From the NCBI RefSeq assembly GCF_025698545.1, contig NC_068569.1:12028001-12092000 (forward strand): a stretch of 64,000 nt of DNA, given 5' to 3'. Position 1 is the first letter of the stretch, and each line of letters begins with the position of its first letter. A model generated the notes under the pieces. That model did no database searches. It saw only the letters and a list, made by a program, of their open reading frames with translations, and was not told the origin of the DNA. Source of the stretch: Gossypium raimondii. Lineage: Eukaryota > Streptophyta > Magnoliopsida > Malvales > Malvaceae. The translations under genes and the position numbers were made by a program. Positions 23,781-36,058 of this stretch are shown in pieces.

Positions 23781-24365
23781 ACCATGATAATTTTAGCTTG
23801 CAACATATATATATTATAATTAATTCGAAATTTGCAGCGTCTACCACGAAAAACACCTTGTAATATTTCATATAACATAATAGTAACATATTAAAAACAA
23901 TAATTTAATCTATTCAAAAGATTCTTTTTAGACCTACACTATTTATAAAAAAATAACAAATATAATTAGAATATATGAAGAGATTTTTTTTAAAAAATTA
24001 TATATTTTAAAAATTATTATTTAAACTCGATAACGCAGGTCAAAGTTTTCATTTGATAATATTAAAATAATTTTATATTGCGTGGACTTGTGGAATTCTT
24101 TATACTCTAGAAGCTGTGGGCTACAATTTCATGGAGTTGTATCAGGTTTTTCATTGCTCTGTACAAGTTGAAAAGTCAAGGCGGAGATCGACTTGATTTC
24201 CAGCTATTTATTTCGAAAAGGACTCTGCTGACCTCAATCATTCCAATGGATGCCAAACTCTTTCGTCATTAGATGTTGATATAATATTTTTGTATTTTTG
24301 TAAATACAAATATTTTTTTGGGCTATTTAGGTAAAATAGCCAAAAAAAAAAAAAAGATGACAAAT
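23781..24365. other. Spacer upstream of CYP710A copy 2
   Basis: AT-rich DNA without a gene. Bases 24283-24342 are an inverted, truncated copy of the repeat seen at 20527 and 21121 (TTTTTTGGGCTATTTAGGT). This spacer is unrelated to the one upstream of copy 3, so distal control of the two genes may differ. Confidence 0.6.
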
Positions 24366-24469
24366 TTTGACATTGAAATCTCAACACCTTCCCCTCTGCT
24401 TTGACCATCCATTCCCTCTATTTAATTTCTTTCTGCCATTCCCAATTTCCTCTGCACGCCCAGAAGAAA
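24366..24469 (+). promoter_or_regulatory. CYP710A copy 2 proximal promoter and leader
   Basis: About 100 bases shared with copy 3 (33870-33979), including CTTTGACCATC(C/G)ATTCCCT and the TATA-like CTCTATTTAAT at 24416-24426. This box lies about 45-50 bases upstream of the ATG, which implies a very short leader. Sequences further upstream diverge. Confidence 0.55.
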
Positions 24470-25978
24470 ATGGTCGCTTGTTTTTCTTTTCTTTTCCCTC
24501 TTGCTCCATTTTTTGTCACCTTTTTGTTTCTTATCCTTTTCCTGGAACAGATCTCTTACTTGCGCAAAAAGCGAAATGTCCCTGGCCCCAACATCGTCTT
24601 GCCTTTCTTGGGCAACGCCATTTCATTAGTCACAAAACCCACAAAGTTCTGGGAAGTTCAAGCTGATTTGGCTACTTCTCTTGGATTTTCTGTTAATTAT
24701 ATCATTGGTTGCTTCATTGTCTTTATCCGAAGCACCGAACTTTCCCACTATATCTTCGCCAACGTCCGACCCGATGCTTTTTTACTTGTGGGACACCCTT
24801 TCGGTAAAAAGCTTTTCGGTGAACATAACATGATTTATATGTTCGGACAAGATCACAAAGATCTTCGCCGTCAAATCGCTCCTAACTTCACTCCTAGGGC
24901 TCTCTCTACCTATACTGCATTGCAACAGATTATCATTCTCCAACACTTAAAGTCATGGGAGCGTCTTTCCTCGGAATCGCCGGGGAAGCCGATTTCTCTC
25001 CGCCTTTTAGCTCGCGACATGAATCTCGAAACCTCTCAAACTGTTTTTGTGGGCAGGTATTTGTCTCATGAAGCTCGGGACAAGTTTAGAGACGATTATA
25101 ATCTATTCAATACAGGTTTAATGAAGCTCCCGTTTGATCTCCCCGGTTTTGCGTTTCGAAACGCCAGGCTGGCCGTTGAGCAATTAGTCGAAACCCTTGG
25201 TGATTGTGCTACTCAAAGTAAAAAGAGGATGTCTGAAGGAGACGAGCCTTCTTGTTTAATCGATTTTTGGATGCAAGAAACTGTTAGAGAAATAGCGGAG
25301 TCCAAAACGGCGCCACCTCGCTCTAGCGACGTAGAAATCGGCAGTTACCTCTTTGATTTTCTCTTCGCCGCTCAAGACGCCTCCACTTCGTCGCTCCTCT
25401 GGGCGGTGACCCTCCTCGACTCTCATCCCGATGTTCTCCGTAGAGTTCGGGAGGAAGTATCAAGGATTTGGTCGCCGGAGTCGGATACTTTAATAAGCGC
25501 AGAGCAACTGAGGGAAATGAAGTACACTCAAGCAGTGGCGCGTGAGGTTATAAGATATCGGCCCCCGGCGACGCTAGTACCACACATTGCAATGAAGGAT
25601 TTCCCGTTGACCGAGTCATACACAATTCCCAAGGGCACGATCGTGTTCCCCTCGGTTTACGAATCATCCTTCCAAGGGTTCACGGAGGCGGACCGGTTCG
25701 AACCGGAGCGATTCTCGGAGGATAGGCAAGAGGAGGTGATTTTCAAACGAAACTACCTGGCATTCGGTGCTGGGCCCCACCAGTGCGTGGGCCAAAGGTA
25801 CGCCTTGAATCATCTGGTGCTTTTCATTGCCATGTTCGTCACGGTGCTCGATTTCAAGCGACACCGAACCGAGGGCTGTGATGAAATCATGTATTGCCCG
25901 ACCATCAGTCCCAAAGACGGCTGCCGCGTCTCCTTATCTCGGAGGTGCTCGCGTTATCCCAATCTCTCTCTTAATTGA
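24470..25978 (+). CDS. CYP710A: Sterol C-22 desaturase, cytochrome P450 CYP710A, intact copy
   Basis: An intronless gene of 502 codons, the usual length for CYP710A, a family that desaturates C-22 of the sterol side chain (beta-sitosterol to stigmasterol) at the endoplasmic reticulum. Visible parts: an N-terminal hydrophobic anchor (residues about 3-24), the proline-rich hinge NVPGPN, the I-helix AAQDAST (300-306), the K-helix ExxR (Glu359, Arg362), PERF in FEPERF, and the haem loop [14 protein letters not shown] with Cys439. The ATG at 24470 is preferred to an in-frame ATG at 24401, because the 24401-24469 stretch matches leader sequence in the other copies and the family starts here. It lies in a tandem array between block U2 and block D2 and is the only array member with an unbroken frame. 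Base composition is richer in GC than its surroundings, as expected for a selected gene. Confidence 0.95.
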   Translation: MVACFSFLFPLAPFFVTFLFLILFLEQISYLRKKRNVPGPNIVLPFLGNAISLVTKPTKFWEVQADLATSLGFSVNYIIGCFIVFIRSTELSHYIFANVRPDAFLLVGHPFGKKLFGEHNMIYMFGQDHKDLRRQIAPNFTPRALSTYTALQQIIILQHLKSWERLSSESPGKPISLRLLARDMNLETSQTVFVGRYLSHEARDKFRDDYNLFNTGLMKLPFDLPGFAFRNARLAVEQLVETLGDCATQSKKRMSEGDEPSCLIDFWMQETVREIAESKTAPPRSSDVEIGSYLFDFLFAAQDASTSSLLWAVTLLDSHPDVLRRVREEVSRIWSPESDTLISAEQLREMKYTQAVAREVIRYRPPATLVPHIAMKDFPLTESYTIPKGTIVFPSVYESSFQGFTEADRFEPERFSEDRQEEVIFKRNYLAFGAGPHQCVGQRYALNHLVLFIAMFVTVLDFKRHRTEGCDEIMYCPTISPKDGCRVSLSRRCSRYPNLSLN

Positions 25979-27002
25979 CCAAAAAGCCCTCCAAAGTTCT
26001 CTCGCCTTCTTTTCCGGTGAACTTGGTAGCTCTCTGTGATTATTGTCCTTTGCTGCTTCTCACGTCCTTCAAGGCTGGGACCGTCAAACCTTGTTTGTGG
26101 CTATGATTCTTTGATGTGAGGTATTTTTATGTACATACACATTGATGGAGGGTTTGGATAATTTCTTCTTTTTTTTCCCTTAAATTAATAAATGAAAATT
26201 GGTTGGTGTTTTATCAAATAAACAAAAAATTGTATTTTAAAGTTGTAAAGGTCCTTAAAATATTAATTGGTCACAATAATTACTACAATTACAAAGGACA
26301 ATCCTGCACCTGCATACAAAATTCATAAAACCATTGCAATAATTTAAGACAGCTTACTCCAATAATAGAGTTATGTGTTTGCATTATAATGATAATAATA
26401 ATGGTGTCATTTGATCACTATCTTCTTTATTTGCATGAATATAATTTGGCATTTTAGGCAAAAATGACAATAATTCTGAGTTTGAAATTACCTTTTTTAA
26501 CACGATAAAAGTATTTTATGCATAAGTAATCCATGTTATACTCGTGCCCATATCGTTTTCGCTCCCGACAGAAATGTGTTGCCGAGTACTATTTTTGGAT
26601 TTATTATTATTTTTAAATATTTTTCATATTTATTTTTAGTTTTTAATAAAGTAGGTTACAAGAATGAGACATCCCACTATCTTATCCTCACTCTCAATCA
26701 TAAAAGATAATTTTAATTTAAAATATCAAAATTTTATATTAATCCAAATGGGTCAAAATACAACAAAATGTTTGAACTGCCCTCAAATTTTAATCAAAAG
26801 TTACGATTTGACTTAAATGATATTAACTACTATGGACATGAAATTTAGACTGCAACATAAAAATTCAAAATTTATCTTCTTCATTTGAATTTGTATTTAT
26901 TTTAATAAAACAAAATGACAAGTGACATGGAATAACATTGGCTAATATATTAATTTTAGCAGATATATAACTAAATATTCCATTGCAAAACCTATATTAT
27001 AA
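25979..27002 (+). repeat. CYP710A copy 2 3' flank, including block D2
   Basis: The first 140 bases match the 3' flanks of copies 1 and 3 and are likely 3' UTR. About 26230-26370 matches block D1 at 20185-20320. The rest is AT-rich with no gene seen. Confidence 0.6.
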
Positions 27003-27580
27003 TTAGACTTATCATGAGTTAGGTCATTTGTCCAGATCCGAAGGTCTGCTTGAAAAGTGGATGGATTTAAGTAAAAATATAGGTATAAAAATAGGCTTGG
27101 ACAAAAAACAATACTCTTCTTCTAAATGAGTCAAACCTCGAGTAAGTTTTTTCCTAGGCCCAATTTAAAATTGCCTAAATATTTTTTTCATTCTTGTTTG
27201 CTACTATTTTGCCATGGTTTGCTGCCATTTTGACATTTTACTGCCATTTTGCTATTATATTATTACTATTTTAAATATATTTGTTTATTGTATTATAATT
27301 ATCCTAGTGTTATTTAAGTATAAATAGTTTTTTAATGTATATTCAATTTGTTCAGAAACATTTATTCTAATGTTTTTAGTGTATTTAATGTATTATTTTT
27401 AAAATTTTTTTTATATATATAAAAAACATAAAACGGGCGGGTCAAGTCAAGCTCAACATTTTTTATTTAGGCTAGACTTGAACAAAATTCTAAGCCCATT
27501 TTTAGGATTGAGCCATACCTACGCCTAGAAAACGGGCTTAACATTTTGTATTACTCCGATCTAGCCATGATCAGGTCAAG
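27003..27580. mobile_element. Old, worn GC-rich TIR family relative (copy d)
   Basis: Shows the family order (a start like TTAGGTCATTTGTCCAGATC, the phrase ATAGGCTTGGACAAAAAACA, an AT-rich core, then GGCGGGTCAAGTCAAGCTCA and CATGATCAGGTCA at the end). Most GGGCCGGG arrays have decayed, so it is clearly older than copies a and c. Confidence 0.6.
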
Positions 27581-28319
27581 CGATAACCCCCAAAATTAAA
27601 AGAAATGAGGAATTAAAGTTATTACTATATCATAAATTTATACTTTACAAGTTTAAAATGGGGTTAATTTATGTTTTAATGCTGAAAAAGATTTATACAA
27701 AATTTTAATTTCTAACCGTAAAAAAAATAATTAAATAAAAACGCGCCCTATAAATCGTATTTTCACTCCTCTCAAAATATAAAGTAAATCGATAAATTTT
27801 AAAATATCAACTTAGATTCTCAAATAAATTTTTTTCCAATATGTACATAAATTAACATTTAAAATGGTTAAAAGTGTTTTTTCTTTTATTTACTTCACTT
27901 TATGGTAACGGTGTTAAATTATTTCTAAAAAAAAAGAAAAGAAAACAAAATAGAAAAGGAGATATGGCTAAATTATATGGCGAGAAAGATGAATGGTTAT
28001 AAATGTTTCCCAGGACCGGGATGTGACGATCCATTTATTAATTAAAACCTTCTAGAAAGATTGAATTTGAAATTTAAAATATGTTTGGTTTTAGTTGTGT
28101 TTTGAAATCAAAATGATCCCATTGATTTGAGTTATCAATTAATATTATTCAAAGAAGTTAATCCCACTTTTAAACACTTAAGAGGCCCCAAAGAATATTC
28201 AAAAAAGAAGGCCCTAAATTAAAACACGATCAACGTTAGAATTTGTTATATTCCTGGAAAGATTTTCCTTTTTCTTTTCTTTCTCCAGTTGTCTAAAATT
28301 TTGTGTCAACAGAATTCTC
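27581..28319. other. AT-rich spacer
   Basis: No gene. Near 28010-28040 the phrase GGATGTGACGATCCATTTAT matches 20338-20357, another trace of the duplicated unit. Confidence 0.45.
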
Positions 28320-28700
28320 CGTAGTCGATATAAAATACACATTAAATTATTAGTAAATTTATATTTTAATCATTCAATTTTAAAATGTTATACAGTAGCC
28401 ATTAAATTATTTAAAAGATTTTGTTAAAATCATTATTATATGACTTTCTCCATTTGCTTGGCCTACATCAATCAAAAGCTCTCTTTTTTTCTCCTATATT
28501 CTATATTTAATTTTTTTTTCCATGAAACTACTTTAAACCTCACGATTTTGCAAACTAAAAGCCAAACAGGTTTCTTCTCCGATCTCTCACACTGACTGTC
28601 AGATTGATTTGGATCTTAAGTATGTCCTTCTACTCGTCGATGTGTATTCATCCACCATATTGACCATCGAATTGTTGCTTAAAGCTCATTAGCCGAACTT
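28320..28700 (+). repeat. Diverged block E2
   Basis: A worn relative of blocks E1 (5300-5583) and E3 (36600-36980), recognisable by the order TTTTTCCATGAAAC, CTTCTCCGATC, CACTGACTGTCAGAT and TCTACTCGTC. It places an E block behind CYP710A copy 2 as well. Confidence 0.6.
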
Positions 28701-28874
28701 TATAAAAGGAAAATTTAACAACCTAGTGACTTAAATAAAAACTTTTGAATTGTTCAATGACTTAAATGAAATTTTTGAATAATTCAATGACCACTTTATA
28801 AATTTTTAAAGTTAAGTGACCAAAAAATAAACTTATTAATAATTTAGTGACTTTAAATGTAATATACTCATATA

Positions 28875-28960
28875 AAAAATAGATACTATGAACTGGTGGT
28901 GCCACTTTCAACCTTTTAATTTTAAACTCTCATGACAAATAGGGTTTGCTTGTTTATAAG
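28875..28960 (+). repeat. Short block shared with 20795-20880
   Basis: Shared phrase GGTGGTGCCACTTTCAA followed by ATAGG(G/A)TTTGCTTGTTTATA. It is part of the duplicated intergene of the CYP710A array. Confidence 0.55.
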
Positions 28961-30359
28961 TATTAGCCTTTAATGTCACATGTGTTACCCATTATTTTAT
29001 ACATTTTTAATTTATAGAATAATATATATTTTTAATTTAAAATGCATTTATATTGATTAAATTGTACTAAATGTCAATTTCTTTTGAAAAATAATGGAGA
29101 GACTAAAACAACGTATTAAAATAATAAAAACAAAAATTGAATTAATGTATAAAATTATCAAAGTAATATACAAATTTGAAAATATATGAGAAAGTAAATA
29201 CCAAAATATTTACACAAAATCAACGATGACTAAAAATAGTTGTAAAATTTTGAATTTCTTTTCAAAACAAATATTTTATTTGCATCAAACAAATAATAGA
29301 TAAAGAAAAGAATAGATTTAAGATTACTTGCTTTGTGTAGTATAAACAACTTACAAATTTTAAAAAGTAATATCATGATATTATATTACCTCATCATTAA
29401 TTAAAATAAGATTTTATCTCATTTTGGTGTCATTATTATTCGAACATAATTCGATATTGACTCTTCAAAGAAACATTAGCACTGCTTGAATGCTTTATTC
29501 TTTTTCTATAATTCTATCTTATTATCATTAATCGCCTGTAATTTTTCTTAAATGCTCTAAGTGGTTGCATATACCTAACCATTGAGTGTTACTTATAAAG
29601 CTAAAAACAACTCTAATATTAATTAAATGAGAATCAAGATACTTATAGTTTTATTCAATTAATAAATCTATTTTTACATAAATAATATTGGCATAATATT
29701 TTTTAAAAATAAAATAAAAATTATAATAGGGTCAAAATTAAAGTATAACTATTTTAATTAATAATTATAATTATAATTCTATACAAGTAAAAATTCTATT
29801 ATGAAATTAGCAAAAAATTATTTTCATAAAAGAATGTTTTAAATAAAAATTATAAATTTAATTATAATTATTTTTAAATGTGTAATTATCACAACTTCTA
29901 TTTTAAGTTAATATTTTTAATTAATAATTCTAAATTAAATATTATAAATATTTTTAAATATCAATTTAATAATATGATGAAAATGAAGAATATTTTGTTA
30001 GTTCAAAAGTTTTTCTAAACCGTAATTTTATATATACTAAAGATTAATAAAGAGTAATTTAGTTATTATTTTAAAATTTTGTAATATTTAATCATCCTAC
30101 TTTTCATAAATTTAATAAGAAGTAATTTTTTATTACATGTTTATTGTTTTAATATCACAATCACCACTACCATTAAACACTCATGATATTTTCTAATAAA
30201 CGGCACGTATCTAAAAGCGTAGGAGACTTGGCATCCTTTATTAAATGATACAATACACCCTTTAAATATTTTAAGAATTTAAATTTAAACTAATTTTTCC
30301 GAATTATTTAATTTAATTTAATATTAAAATTTAAAAATAATAATTCAATTTAAAATATT
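28961..30359. other. AT-rich spacer without genes
   Basis: Very AT-rich; no coding frame, RNA gene or clear element seen. Confidence 0.5.
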
Positions 30360-30900
30360 TTAGGGTTAAAATATAAATTTATCATTATAATTTGTTTTCA
30401 TTGATATGTGCCATTATATTTTAATAATATGAGCAAAATTACTATTTAACTTTTATGCGATTTAATTCTATTACTAACCTTTTATTTTTGAAATTTGCAA
30501 TCAATTTTGATTTTTAATTAAATTTTACAGCTCAACGTTAAATTTGATAATTTGAAAACTTGATTTAATAAAAATATTTTATTTTAATAGTTAATAATGA
30601 TTTAACTTATAAATATTAAAAATTAATAAATTAACTTAGAAGTTGTATTTAATGAATCGAAAACTTGAAATAATAAGAAAAACAAGTTTATTTTATAAAA
30701 TAACCATTTTTATTTATTTTAATATTATATTAATTAAATTATTATTGATAAATATTAAAGTAAAATATAAAAATGATTTATTAAATTTGGTCTTCAAACT
30801 ATTTAAAATTAAACTTGGCAAAATTCAATTAAACTTTAACTTTAAAATCAAATAAAGGTAAAAAAATCAAAATAGAGTATAATGATAAATTTATCTTTAA
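30360..30900. repeat. Possible foldback element
   Basis: AATATAAATTTATCATTATA near the left end recurs inverted as TATAATGATAAATTTATC near the right end. The interior is AT-rich and contains a chance 70-codon frame that is all K, N, I, L and F and is not credible as a gene. Confidence 0.4.
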
Positions 30901-31114
30901 TTTATAAGAACAATGATAAAATATTAATCATGATTTTCAATTTCCGCTGAAAATATAGTCACCAAATTGCATATTAACCAAACATTTTAATATAAAATTA
31001 TAAGATATGGCGTTTTAAAAGAATATATTTCATCTCCACCCAAAACAAAACGTTTAATTTTGTGCTTACCAATAAATAGAGTGAAAACGGGTGGGAATAT
31101 ATAAAATTTAATCT

Positions 31115-31372
31115 TAAAGTAGGGGCAAAGGCAGAACAATTTTTTATGGCGAATGAAATTTTAACTTTTTATATAGTCTATATCTTTATAATTTTTAAAG
31201 GATTAAATTAAATTTTTATAATTTTAAGAAGGTCAAAATATAATTTTACCTTTACTAATTTAAAATTTTAAAAAAACTAAAGGACCTAAATGACAAATTT
31301 TCATTTTAGGGAGGCCGGGTCCCATTGCCCCCCCCCCTCCCCCCGGGCGAGTCGCCTCTGCCCTAAAGGATG
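31115..31372. repeat. Small TIR element
   Basis: Ends TAGGGGCAAAGGCAGAAC and, inverted, GTCGCCTCTGCCCTA; a C-rich run lies at 31328-31345. Probably a non-autonomous hAT-like MITE. No clean 8-bp duplication is visible. Confidence 0.45.
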
Positions 31373-31790
31373 CTTCCAACCATGTGAAAGATAATTTGCC
31401 TCATTGATGATGCAATGAAGATGTTGGGTCAAAGAAAAAAGTGATAAGCAACCGAAGAAAAGAAGGTCAAACAGCCTAATTGGAGGTCCAAATTAGTATA
31501 TGGAGATTAGCATTTGGCAAATTAGCATGTTAACCGAAAGCCAAACTGTGCTGGCCATCTGCGTCAAAGAAAAACAAATATGACTAGTCTAGAAAGATTG
31601 TTTTGAATGAGAATAGTTTGATGGTTTCGTGGTCACTCGGGACAATTTAAGAATGACAAAATTTGACTATTGTCTGAAATATTATCAACTCAAACCTTGA
31701 AACATCTCTTACTTGGTAATTTAGTGCTAAACCAAAACTAAATAATGTTTGTAAAAATAGATTAGCGACTTAAAATGGCAGTGTCTGTGT
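31373..31790. other. Spacer before block U3
   Basis: Unique sequence of mixed composition; no gene or element recognised. Confidence 0.4.
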
Positions 31791-33257
31791 GATAATGGCG
31801 GGGAACCCAATGTACTATTCACTGCCTCTCAGCCTCACATCTTCATTACTTGCATTCCCTTCCCAATCTATAATAATAAACCCATCAACTAAATCGAATT
31901 TAAAATCTATCTTTACCACTATGTACAGTAATTCTACTTGATGATGAATTAAATTCCTAAAAAAATAATTAAAAAAAACACTTCAACAAAATTGCAAGTA
32001 ATTAGTGATGTTAGCAATGACACTAACATCTCGAAGCTGTTTCTCAGTTTGGTTGATGGCCAGTTTACTGTTGGAACTTTTCGACAAAACAAATACAAGT
32101 GCCATCGAAGGAAGGGAAAAGGACACTTTTCACACTATTTATTGCTCAATTTGACTTGCTCTCCTCGCTATTTATAGCTTTTTGCTTTTTCTACAATTAC
32201 TTTTTCACTTTAAAATTTCCTTCGTTTATTATAAAATTAGATGCAACCAAATATATTTCAATTACATTTATATTAATATAAGTATTAAAATTAATAATTA
32301 TATTCAATAACTTAATTAAACTAATTAATATTATTAGTTAATACAATTGACATGATTACATTTATATTCAATTACTTCATAAAGCAACATTATTTAAAAT
32401 AATAACTAATTGACATACTTAAATTATTTTAATCATTCAAATATAATACTAATAAAAATAATTTAATCATTATTAAATTAATTATTTGTACAAAACTGAG
32501 AAAATGTAAATTAAACTCTTCACTCCTTTTTATTAGTCAATAAATTGACTTCATAAATAATATATAATCAATACAATTATAATACATTAGATGAATTATT
32601 TATAAAATCTTATATATTAAATACGGAGTTTCTTTTTTCTTTTTACTTTTCAAACAAAGTAATATATCTTTTAGTTAAGGAAGCATAATAATTTAAACAA
32701 ATTTTTTTATCTAACAAATATAAGTAGTTTAATATAAAATTTATTTTTATTATTATATAAATTCATTTAATAAATTTTTAAAATAGAATAAAAATTTTAT
32801 TTAGATAAAATTTCTTATTAAATCAATTTGTTTAGTGAAATTAAAAATATTGTGGCAAATCTTGTAAATAAGAAAAGAAAACATGGTTTTGTTTTTGCCA
32901 TCTGCCCTCCAATCTTACTATAAATAATTAATTAGCTAAACGTATGGCTGAATTCATTGGTTGAGTTGGCATGAATATGATATTGATTGGTTGATGTATA
33001 AATATGATTTATATATTGATGCGCATTGTTGTTGAAGAGAAAACAAGAATATCTTTATTTCCACTATAGTTTTCTCCACCCAAAGAAGGATATGTACTAG
33101 TTTAAATATTAAATAAAAAATTAATTAAGAGTTTTGTCAGTACCTGGATTTTGCTAATCAACTTTGCAAATATCAGAATCCTTATTGCCAACCTGTTGGC
33201 GGTTTGATCACATAGGCGAAATAATTTTAAATTCCGAAACGATGAAAGCAATTTTGG
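31791..33257 (+). repeat. CYP710A upstream block U3 (empty-site copy)
   Basis: Colinear with 21867-23780 and lacking the GC-rich TIR element. Indels between the two copies are few and mostly in homopolymers. Confidence 0.85.
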
Positions 33258-33979
33258 GAAGCAATAAGTTTACCAAAGTTCATTGTGGGCTTTTCTACTT
33301 ATATACAAAAACATAAAAAGATCTAATATTGTACACTACATGGTTCAATGAATGACAAGAAAGAGGTGGTGGAAGGTGGCGCTTAGACGGTACTACTCTT
33401 AAAATCTAACACAAACAGTTGAGAGTTCAAAAGAAAAATGGTGCAACCTTTTTTTATAAGCGACACCAAAGTATTTTTCTCATAATGATGCCCATGGAAA
33501 AGGCAGCAAAGAATTTAGATAGTAATGTCTATAGAAAAGCGACATCAACTACTATCCTATTATTTAGAAAGAATTAGATAAATTCACATCGTAACTACTC
33601 ATTCAAATTTATATAATTATCTTATTGATATCACCATTATTTATGAAGAATCATTGTGTCTATTCAAAAGTTAAGAAACTAGAATTCTTAATGATTGATA
33701 TATATATAATATAACCCCACTACATAGTTAAAGTTTTTGAACTGACCCACATGCAAATAGCATCTAATATTGTTGTATATATTACTGAAAATTTGAAGAA
33801 CAAAACTACTTTTTATATACATATAGAAACAAATTCCCTTCAATGCAAGCTTCTCGAAGCATTGCTTCAGTGACATAGAAATTTCAACACCTTCCCTTCC
33901 CTTTCTCTGCTTTGACCATCGATTCCCTCTATTTATATTCTTTCTGCCTTCCCCAGTTTCCTCTACGCGCCTAGACGAA
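33258..33979. other. Spacer and proximal promoter of CYP710A copy 3
   Basis: Bases 33258-33860 are unique to this copy. Bases 33870-33979 match the copy 2 proximal promoter; the TATA-like CTCTATTTATATTC at about 33926 lies some 50 bases before the ATG at 33980. Confidence 0.55.
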
Positions 33980-35483
33980 ATGGTCTCTTATTTATCCTTT
34001 CTTTCGCCTTTCGCTCCATTTTTTGTCACCTTTTTGCTTCTTTTTCTTTTCGTAGAGCAAATCTCGTACTTGCGTAAAAAGCGAAATGTCCCTGGCCCCA
34101 ATATCATCCTGCCTTTTTTGGGCAACGCCATTTCATTAATCACAAAACCAACAAGCTTCTGGGAAGTTCAAGCTGATTTGGCTGCTTCTCTTGGATTTTC
34201 TGTTAATTATATCATCGGTCGCTTCATCGTCTTTATCCGAAACACCGAGCTTTCCCACCTTATCTTCGCTAACGTCCGACCCGATGCTTTTTTACTTGTG
34301 GGACACCCTTTTGGTAAAAAGCTTTTCGGTGAACATAACATGATTTATATGTTTGGACAGGATCACAAAGATCTTCGCCGTCAAATCGCTCCTAACTTCA
34401 CTCCTAGGGCTCTCTCTACCTATACTGCATTGCAACAGATTATCATTCTCCAACACTTAAGGTCGTGGGAGCGTCTTTCCTCGGAATCGCCGGGGAAGCC
34501 GATTTCTCTTCGCCTTTTAGCTCGCGACATGAACCTAGAAACCTCTCAAACTGTTTTCGTGGGCAGGTATTTGTCTCATGAAGCTCGGGACAAGTTCAGA
34601 GACGATTATAATCTATTCAATCTGAGTTTAATGAAGCTCCGTTTGATCTCCCGGTTTGCGTTCAAACGCCAGGCTGGCCGTTGAGCGATTAGTCGAAACC
34701 CTTGGTGATTGTGCTACTCAAAGTAAAAAGAGGATGTCTGAAGGAGATGAGCCTTCTTGTTTAATCGATTTTTGGATGCAAGAAACTGTTAGAGAAATAG
34801 CGGAGTCCAAAACGGCGCCACCTCGCTCTAGCGACGTAGAAATCGGCAGTTACCTCTTTGATTTTCTCTTCGCCGCTCAAGACGCCTCCACTTCATCGCT
34901 CCTCTGGGCGGTGACCCTCCTCGACTCTCATCCCGATGTTCTCCGTAGAGTTCGGGAGGAAGTATTAAGAATTTGGTCGCCGGAGTCGAATACTTTAATA
35001 AGCGCAGAGCAACTGAGGGAAATGAAGTACCTTCAAGCAGTGGCGCGTGAGGTTATAAAATATCGGCCCCCGGCGACGCTAGTACCGCACATTGCGATGA
35101 AGGATTTCCCGTTGACCGAGTCGTACACAATTCCCAAGGGCACGATCGTGTTCCCCTCGGTTTACGAATCATCTTTCCAAGGGTTCACGGAGGCGGACCG
35201 GTTTGAACCGGAGCGATTCTCGGAGGATAGGCAAGAGGAGGTGATTTTCAAACGAAACTACCTGGCTTTTGGTGCTGGGCCCCACCAGTGCATGGGCCAA
35301 AGGTATGCCTTGAATCATTTGGTGCTTTTCATTGCCATGTTCGTCACAGTGCTGGATTTCAAGCGGCACCGGACCGACAGCTGTGATGAAATCTTGTATT
35401 GCCCGACTATCTGTCCTAAAGACGGCTGCAGTGTCTTCCTATCTCAGAGGTGCCCACGTTATCCCAATCTCACTCTGAATTGA
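33980..35483 (+). pseudogene. CYP710A-like sterol C-22 desaturase, copy 3, frame-shifted
   Basis: Intronless and very similar to the intact copy 2, but 5 bases shorter. The shortfall comes from four small deletions (1, 1, 1 and 2 bases) packed between about 34638 and 34666, next to a short run of substitutions at 34621-34626. The frame runs from the ATG through codon 234 (stop at 34682-34684), while the downstream frame (from about 34656) is open to the normal stop at 35481-35483. Everything else looks functional: membrane anchor, AAQDAST, ExxR (REVIKY) and the haem loop [13 protein letters not shown] (Val to Met after Cys). Three deletions fall in C or T runs, so a sequencing or assembly error is a real alternative to a young pseudogene. 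The 5' third and extreme 3' end resemble copy 1, while the middle matches copy 2, which suggests gene conversion. Confidence 0.85.
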
Positions 35484-36058
35484 CCAAAAAGCCCTCCAAT
35501 GTTCACTCATATTCTTATTCGTTAAACTTGGTTGCTCTCTGGGATTTGTCCTTTGCTGCTTCTCTCGTCCTTGAAGGTTGGGACCGTCACACTTTGTTTG
35601 TAGCTATGATTCTTTTGTGTGGGGTACTTTTATGTATATACAATTGATGGACGGTTTGGATAATTTATTCTCTTTTTTCAGTAAGTGAAAATTGGTTTGA
35701 TTGATTGGGTGATTATTGGGTATGTGTTTTAGACGACAAATAAATAAAAAAAGATGGTACTTTAAAATTTCAGTTTTATTGTCAGTACTTATTGTGAGCA
35801 GAGATAAGTTGTCGTGGCTATAAATATACAATTAGAGTGACAGGGATGGAATATGGATAAGTTCTAAAAGGTGTCCTTAATTAGCGAACTGTTTGGCAAT
35901 CCATAATTAGCTAATTGTATGTTGGCATGAATATGATATTCATTGCTAATAATAAATTTGTTTTCCTATATGTATTGAATGATGTATGCATTGATGGTAT
36001 TTTCTTTTATAAATTACAATAAAATATTAATAGAAATGCGATTAACGTAATTTAAACT
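35484..36058 (+). other. CYP710A copy 3 3' flank
   Basis: The first 135 bases match the flanks of copies 1 and 2 and are probably 3' UTR. The rest is AT-rich spacer without a gene. Confidence 0.5.

Noticed and set aside
24401-24469. In-frame ATG upstream of the intact CYP710A start
   Set aside because: The 23 extra residues do not match CYP710A, and the same stretch in copy 3 is leader with no equivalent start. The ATG at 24470 fits the family.
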